Positions 60,089 to 64,000 of a stretch of DNA of 64,000 nt are shown here, piece by piece (within the stretch, counting starts at the first letter, position 1; each line of letters begins with the position of its first letter). The DNA comes from CAIZWU01 sp942492905 (GTDB taxonomy: Bacteria; Verrucomicrobiota; Verrucomicrobiia; Verrucomicrobiales; V1-33). The stretch is taken from contig OW818657.1 of NCBI GenBank assembly GCA_942492905.1, positions 1,736,001-1,800,000 on the forward strand, given 5' to 3'. The position numbers were made by a program, and so were the translations under genes. Under the pieces are notes generated by a model. It was given only the letters and a program-made list of their open reading frames with translations. It was not told the DNA's origin and did not search any database.

Positions 60089-60634
60089 TTATTGGACGGC
60101 GCCGCCTTCGGATTTGGCCATCAGTTCATCCCACTTGGCTTTGACGGTGGCGAGGATGGCTTTCAGCTTCTCCTGCTTTTCGGGAGCAAGGTTTTTGATG
60201 GTTTCGGAGGATTTGGCGTAGAGTTCATCCCACTTGGCTTTGAGGGCGGTAGCCTTTTCGCCGGTCATGCCGGTCTGGACAGCGGTTTTGGCTTCCGCGA
60301 TGAGCAAACCGAACCCATCCAGCAGGCCATCGGCCTCGGGCACACCCATTTTTTCGAGACCCCATTCCTTGGCGGTATCAAGCATGTCCCCGCCTTTTGC
60401 GAGGGCGTCGTTACCGGCGGCTTTGGCGGTTTCCAGGGCACCGGCGGCTTTGGCCTTCAAGTCCGGGATCGAGGCTTCGGCCTTGGCGGCGGCCTCTTTG
60501 GTTTGAGCGGCGGCTTCGGCGGCGGCGCTCTTGGCTTTGGCGGCGGCCTCGGCGGCGGTTTCCTTGGCCTGATCGCAGGCGGTGAATCCAAAGGCCGCAG
60601 CAGCAGCGAGGAGCGTGATCGTGGTTGTTTTCAT
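60089..60634 (-). CDS. Ala-rich coiled-coil lipoprotein
   Basis: A 181-residue lipoprotein. Signal ITLLAAAAAFGF with lipobox FTAC, so the mature protein starts at Cys20. Residues 25-95 are a long Ala/Lys/Glu heptad-like helix (KETAAEAAAKAKSAAAEAAAQTKEAAAKAEAS), resembling YtxH or apolipoprotein-like stress proteins. The C-terminal part has two K(A/W)xWDELxAKS repeats. No enzyme motif. Probably an envelope stress or structural protein. The start at 60634 is chosen for the lipoprotein signal. Confidence 0.8.
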   Translation of the reverse strand: MKTTTITLLAAAAAFGFTACDQAKETAAEAAAKAKSAAAEAAAQTKEAAAKAEASIPDLKAKAAGALETAKAAGNDALAKGGDMLDTAKEWGLEKMGVPEADGLLDGFGLLIAEAKTAVQTGMTGEKATALKAKWDELYAKSSETIKNLAPEKQEKLKAILATVKAKWDELMAKSEGGAVQ

Positions 60635-60788
60635 AGGTGGCGGATTGAGTTGAAGCTGACGCCAGCGGTGCGACCGGCAGGTTTCCCTAGAGGGCAGGGC
60701 CATGGTGGAATTCCGGAAGTTACGCGATAGCGCAGCCGCGTTTGAAACGATACATCAGCAAGAACATCCCTGGCAATCTCTAATTTTT

Positions 60789-61916
60789 ATGGCCCTCCAA
60801 GCAACTCCTCCCCGCGCCCGTTACATCATGATCGGCGGTTTTCTCGGTGCCGGCAAAACCACTGCGGTCGCCCGCCTCGCCAAACAGCTGACCGAGGCTG
60901 GCCACCGGGTGGGCCTGATCACCAACGACCAGGGCCGCGAACTGGTGGACACCGCGATGCTGCGGTCCCTCGGCTTCGCCACCGAGGAGATTCCCGGCGG
61001 ATGTTTCTGCTGCAGGTTCAACTCCCTGACCGACGCAGCCGCCAGTCTGACGGAATCCACCCGCCCCGACGTGATCATCGCGGAACCGGTTGGGAGCTGC
61101 ACGGATCTGGTGGCTACGGTGACCTATCCCCTGCGCCGCATTTATGGTGATTCCTATCATATCGCGCCGCTCACGGTGCTGGTGGACCCGATCCGGGCGC
61201 AGCGGGTGCTCGGCCTGGCGGAGGGCGGGAACTTTTCCGAAAAGGTGGTTTATATCTATCGCAAACAACTGGAGGAGGCGGATCTCATTGTGATCAGCAA
61301 GTGCGAGCTGCTGCCGGCAGGACCACTGGCGGAGCTGAAGGCGGCGCTGCAACGGGCCTTCCCTGCGGCGGAAGTGATGGCGGTTTCGGTCAGGGAAGAG
61401 CAGAACCTCGAACCGTGGTTCGACCGCGTCGCCACCGGCGAGCAAACGCCGCGGGCGGCCATGCCAGTGGACTATGATGTCTATGCCGATGGCGAGGCCC
61501 TGCTGGGGTGGTTCAATGCCACGGTGGCCGTGACCGCGGCGGACGAATTTGAGACCGGGGATCTGCTGCGGGATTTGTGTGGGGCGGTGCAGACAGGCCT
61601 GGCGGCAATTCCGGCGGAGGTGGCTCATTTAAAAATGACCTACAGCCCTGACGAATCCCTCGGCGGCGACGTGGCCGTGGTGAACCTGGTGCGGAGCGAC
61701 TTCGTGCCGGAACTGGGCATCTCGCTGGATGAGCCGTCGGCCAGCGGCCAGCTCATCATCAACCTGCGGGCCGAGGCAGCTCCGGAGGATCTGGCGGCGG
61801 TGGTGCAGGAAGCCCTGAAGCTAACCGCCGCCCGCCACCCGGGCTTGAATCTCGCGGTGGAGCATCACGAGCACTTCCGCCCGGGCCGTCCGACGCCCAC
61901 GCACCGGGACCGCTGA
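60789..61916 (+). CDS. CobW/P47K-type GTPase (metal chaperone)
   Basis: A 375-residue GTPase of the CobW/COG0523 family. Walker A GGFLGAGKTT (residues 16-25), the family metal site GGCFCC (CxCC at 72-75), IIAEPVGSCTDLVATV (switch/Walker B region) and VISKCELL in place of NKxD. The C-terminal domain has MTYSPDESLGGDVAVVNLVRSD and a His-rich end (VEHHEHFRPGRP). These proteins deliver metals such as Zn or Co. No cobalamin or zinc-responsive gene lies next to it, so the metal is unassigned. The start at 60789 gives the Walker A at the usual position; the frame opens at 60702. Confidence 0.9.
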   Translation: MALQATPPRARYIMIGGFLGAGKTTAVARLAKQLTEAGHRVGLITNDQGRELVDTAMLRSLGFATEEIPGGCFCCRFNSLTDAAASLTESTRPDVIIAEPVGSCTDLVATVTYPLRRIYGDSYHIAPLTVLVDPIRAQRVLGLAEGGNFSEKVVYIYRKQLEEADLIVISKCELLPAGPLAELKAALQRAFPAAEVMAVSVREEQNLEPWFDRVATGEQTPRAAMPVDYDVYADGEALLGWFNATVAVTAADEFETGDLLRDLCGAVQTGLAAIPAEVAHLKMTYSPDESLGGDVAVVNLVRSDFVPELGISLDEPSASGQLIINLRAEAAPEDLAAVVQEALKLTAARHPGLNLAVEHHEHFRPGRPTPTHRDR

Positions 61917-61999
61917 GCGTCATTTCCAAGGTTTTTGGGCGGAATTCATATGCATTCCGGCTTGCCAGCGGGGGCCTGATTTTACAAAGTGGCCGCCTC

Positions 62000-63319
62000 A
62001 TGAGTCAGGAACATTTCCCAAAAATCAAAAAGATCGCCTTCGAGGGCCCCAAGTCCAAAAACCCTTTGGCCTTCCGCCACTACAATGCCGACGAAGTCGT
62101 GGGCAAAAAGAAGATGAAGGACCATTTGCGGTTCGGTGTCGCCTATTGGCACGCCATGAAGAACTCGCTGGCGGATCCGTTCGGCGCCGGCACCGCGATC
62201 CGTCCGTGGGACGACCGCAGCAACTCCGTCGAAAATGCCTGCCGCGTGGCTGATGCCTGTTTCGAATTCACCGGCAAGCTCGGCATTGAATATTATTGTT
62301 TCCACGACCGCGACGTGGCCCCGGAACTGGGCTCCCTGAAGGAAAACAACGCCGCCCTCCAGGCGGTGGCCGACCACCTGGGCAAGCTCCAGAAAAAGAC
62401 CGGCATCAAGCTCCTCTGGGGCACCGCCTGCCTTTTCTCCCACCCCCGCTACAACCAGGGGGCCGGCACCAGTCCTGACGCCGATGTCTTTGCCTATGCC
62501 GCAGCCCAGGTGAAAAAGGCCATGGACGTGACCCAGCAGCTGGGTGGCCTTGGTTATACCTTCTGGGGTGGCCGCGAAGGGTATTCCACCCTGCTGAACA
62601 CCAACATGAAGCGGGAACTGGACCACCTCGCCAAGCTGCTGCACATGGCGGTGGACTACAAAAAGCAGATCGGCTTCAAAGGCCAGTTCTACATCGAACC
62701 GAAACCCCGGGAACCCTCCACCCACCAATACGACAGCGACTCCGCAGTCTGTTTGAACTTCCTCCGCGAGTATAACCTCCTGGATCACTTCAAGCTGAAC
62801 ATCGAAACCAACCACGCCACCCTCGCCGGCCACACGGTGCAGCATGAGCTGACCGTTGCTGCCGGAGCGAACGCTCTGGGTTCCATCGATGCCAACGCCG
62901 GTGACGAACTGATCGGCTGGGACACGGATCAGTTCCCTACCAACATCTACATGACCACGCAGATCATGCTGGTTCTGCTGAAAATGGGAGGCTTCAAGAC
63001 TGGCGGTCTCAACTTCGACGCCAAGGTGCGCCGTGAATCCTTCGAGCCGGAAGATCTCTTCCACGCCCACATCGGCGGCATGGATGCCTTCGCCCGCGGC
63101 CTCAAGATCGCCCACAAGATCATCGAGGACGGCCGTCTCGATGGTTTCGTGAAACAGCGTTACTCCAGCTTCGACAGCGGCATCGGCAAGAAGATTGAGC
63201 AGGGTAAAGTCGGTTTCGCCGAACTGGAGAAACACGCCCTCACCCTGGGAGACACCACCATGCCCGGCAGCGGCCGCCAGGAAATGCTGGAGAACCTGCT
63301 GAACGACTTCATCTCGTAG
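62000..63319 (+). CDS. xylA: Xylose isomerase XylA
   Basis: A 439-residue class II xylose isomerase. Active-site residues are His102 and Asp105 in CFHDRDVAPE, Glu233 and Lys235 in FYIEPKPREP, Glu269 and His272 in NIETNHATLAGHT, and Asp297 plus Asp308 and Asp310 (SIDANAGDELIGWDTDQFP) for the two divalent metals. All are present. The family length is 435-445. It converts D-xylose to D-xylulose; no xylulokinase gene is next to it. It starts 83 bases after the CobW stop and is closed by a terminator. Confidence 0.97.
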   Translation: MSQEHFPKIKKIAFEGPKSKNPLAFRHYNADEVVGKKKMKDHLRFGVAYWHAMKNSLADPFGAGTAIRPWDDRSNSVENACRVADACFEFTGKLGIEYYCFHDRDVAPELGSLKENNAALQAVADHLGKLQKKTGIKLLWGTACLFSHPRYNQGAGTSPDADVFAYAAAQVKKAMDVTQQLGGLGYTFWGGREGYSTLLNTNMKRELDHLAKLLHMAVDYKKQIGFKGQFYIEPKPREPSTHQYDSDSAVCLNFLREYNLLDHFKLNIETNHATLAGHTVQHELTVAAGANALGSIDANAGDELIGWDTDQFPTNIYMTTQIMLVLLKMGGFKTGGLNFDAKVRRESFEPEDLFHAHIGGMDAFARGLKIAHKIIEDGRLDGFVKQRYSSFDSGIGKKIEQGKVGFAELEKHALTLGDTTMPGSGRQEMLENLLNDFIS

Positions 63320-63361
63320 TCACCGGCCCGGCGCCCGGCGCTGACCAGGTCCGAATTCAAG

Positions 63362-63395
63362 TGGCGGCATCCTTCATCAGGGTGCCGCCATTTTT
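63362..63395 (+). terminator. Terminator after xylA
   Basis: TGGCGGCATCC (63362-63372) and GGGTGCCGCCA (63380-63390) pair with a single T-G wobble across a 7-base loop and are followed by TTTTT. It lies 43 bases after the xylA stop. Confidence 0.85.
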
Positions 63396-63432
63396 GTTTG
63401 ACGGGCGATGGATTTCACCCGTGTGACTGAGG

Positions 63433-63501
63433 ATCACGGATTCAGCCGAACAGAAGGATTCACCCAAAAGATGAGGGGCTTATCTTTGCTGAATCCGTGA
63501 T
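63433..63501. repeat. Perfect 14-base inverted repeat downstream of xylA
   Basis: ATCACGGATTCAGC (63433-63446) is the exact inverse complement of GCTGAATCCGTGAT (63488-63501), separated by 41 bases. The neighbouring CGTGATATCCGTGG at about 63520 resembles the hairpin-like repeats seen elsewhere in such genomes. Possibly an interspersed repeat unit; no gene is involved. Confidence 0.6.
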
Positions 63502-63551
63502 GATCAGTTTCAATTCGTGATATCCGTGGGCTTCCATTTCCCCATTCAGGT

Positions 63552-63896
63552 TTACAGTTCGTTGTATTTTAGATTGGACCCGCGTGCCTTGTCCGCGGGA
63601 TAGCGGATTTCGTTGCGGGCCAGTTTGGCGGTCATTTCCAGGGCAAGGTCGAGACCAAGTTGGTCGGCCAGTTCAAACAGGAGGATGGCGACGTCGGCGA
63701 TTTCGTTGGCGATTTCGGGACGTTTCCGCTGGGCGATTTCGCGGGATTCGTCCGGGGATTTCCAGACGAAGGGCTGGAGCAGTTCGCCGGCTTCCGCGAC
63801 GATGGCGACGGCGAGGTCCTTGGGGCTGTGAAACTGCTGCCAGTCGCGGGCATCGCGGAAGGCGCGGATTTGAGCGGTCAATTCAGGAATGGTCAT
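63552..63896 (-). CDS. MazG-like/dCTPase-type nucleotide pyrophosphohydrolase
   Basis: A 114-residue all-alpha NTP pyrophosphohydrolase. HSPKDLAVAIVAEAGELLQPFVWKS contains the first EAGEL metal motif, and PEIANEIADVAILLFELADQLGLDL the second (E-x-x-D). This is the RS21-C6/MazG class that hydrolyses dCTP or modified dNTPs. Start ATG at 63896. No neighbour indicates the specific nucleotide. It is convergent with xylA. The last 104 bases of the window, beyond its start, show no gene. Confidence 0.93.
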   Translation of the reverse strand: MTIPELTAQIRAFRDARDWQQFHSPKDLAVAIVAEAGELLQPFVWKSPDESREIAQRKRPEIANEIADVAILLFELADQLGLDLALEMTAKLARNEIRYPADKARGSNLKYNEL

Positions 63897-64000
63897 GTGG
63901 GGAAGTCAATTTGAACAGAAGGTCACGAAGGACAGGACGGTTTGATACTCTGCTGAAGCTACCGCGAACCTCCGCCGGGTTCCTGGTGACGTTCAGTTCA

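Noticed and set aside
60092..60730. A Gly-rich plus-strand frame opposite the lipoprotein gene
   Set aside because: Complement of the Ala-rich lipoprotein; the lipobox and terminator support the minus strand.
61982..63235. A 417-residue minus-strand frame opposite xylA
   Set aside because: xylA is unambiguous with all active-site residues; the antisense frame has no motifs.
1..64000. CRISPR arrays, tRNA and rRNA genes
   Set aside because: No regularly spaced repeats of 25-40 bases and no cloverleaf or ribosomal RNA pattern could be found by reading the gaps.
1..64000. Insertion sequences or integrases
   Set aside because: No transposase or integrase signature in any frame; the AT-rich gene at 37111 has no flanking terminal repeats that I can see.

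Overview
The window is a GC-rich bacterial chromosome segment with about 50 protein genes and no RNA genes that I can see. It most likely comes from a member of the Verrucomicrobiota (Luteolibacter/Haloferula-like). I infer this from the combination of an autotransporter-associated beta-strand repeat protein with a DPDNDG-type C-terminal tail, two DUF1080 proteins, a PEP-CTERM tail, paired bactofilins, a planctomycete/verrucomicrobia-style WD40 Ser/Thr kinase coupled to an ECF sigma factor, and an AP2/histone-H1-like small basic protein. No marker phylogeny could be run; gyrB (48512-51088) is the best gene for one. No gene-free stretch exceeds 300 bases.

Region by region. 1-11 kb: secreted and surface proteins (beta-strand repeat protein, SGNH hydrolase-DUF1080 fusion, DUF4139 protein, propeller-like protein with a HEAT-like tail). 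11-17 kb: an Rsm22-type methyltransferase, then a complete branched-chain amino acid ABC transporter on the minus strand (livK-H-M-G-F order, tightly packed). 17-20 kb: a PadR regulator whose promoter carries a strong palindrome, followed by a HAAS/VIT-like membrane protein with a PEP-CTERM tail. 20-30 kb: an FHA-adenylate cyclase, a Tat-exported metallo-beta-lactamase-fold hydrolase, an ECF sigma factor overlapping a WD40 kinase, a cytochrome c, a class A penicillin-binding protein and the AP2/H1-like protein. 30-37 kb: a co-directional metabolic run (LolD-like ATPase, ilvE, two membrane proteins, a GcvH-like lipoyl protein, a DhnA-type aldolase, glcD and glcF). 37-38 kb: an AT-rich orphan gene that looks like a PIN-type nuclease. 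38-46.7 kb: MFS transporter, sialidase-like protein, voltage-gated-type ion channel, HipA-family YjjJ with repeated upstream sites, CE15-type esterase with an abutting HExxH protein, and a DUF1080 protein closed by a perfect terminator. 46.9-55 kb: ArsR-methyltransferase fusion, pilin-like protein, gyrB, then a four-gene bactofilin/zinc-ribbon/TPM/TPR cluster. 55-64 kb: TIM-barrel protein, double GNAT, EVE protein, an Ate/Bpt-like transferase, GT39, an Ala-rich lipoprotein, a CobW GTPase, xylA and a MazG-like pyrophosphohydrolase.

Together the genes suggest a heterotroph living on plant or algal polysaccharides: glucuronoyl esterase, sialidase/BNR protein, DUF1080 glycoside-processing proteins and xylose isomerase, plus amino acid uptake. 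The regulatory machinery is elaborate: PadR, ECF plus kinase, FHA-cyclase and ArsR-MTase. The most original items are the bactofilin-like zinc-ribbon protein that appears to start at CTG, the PIN-like orphan gene, the yjjJ and padR operator candidates, and the uncharacterised HExxH/CE15 pair.
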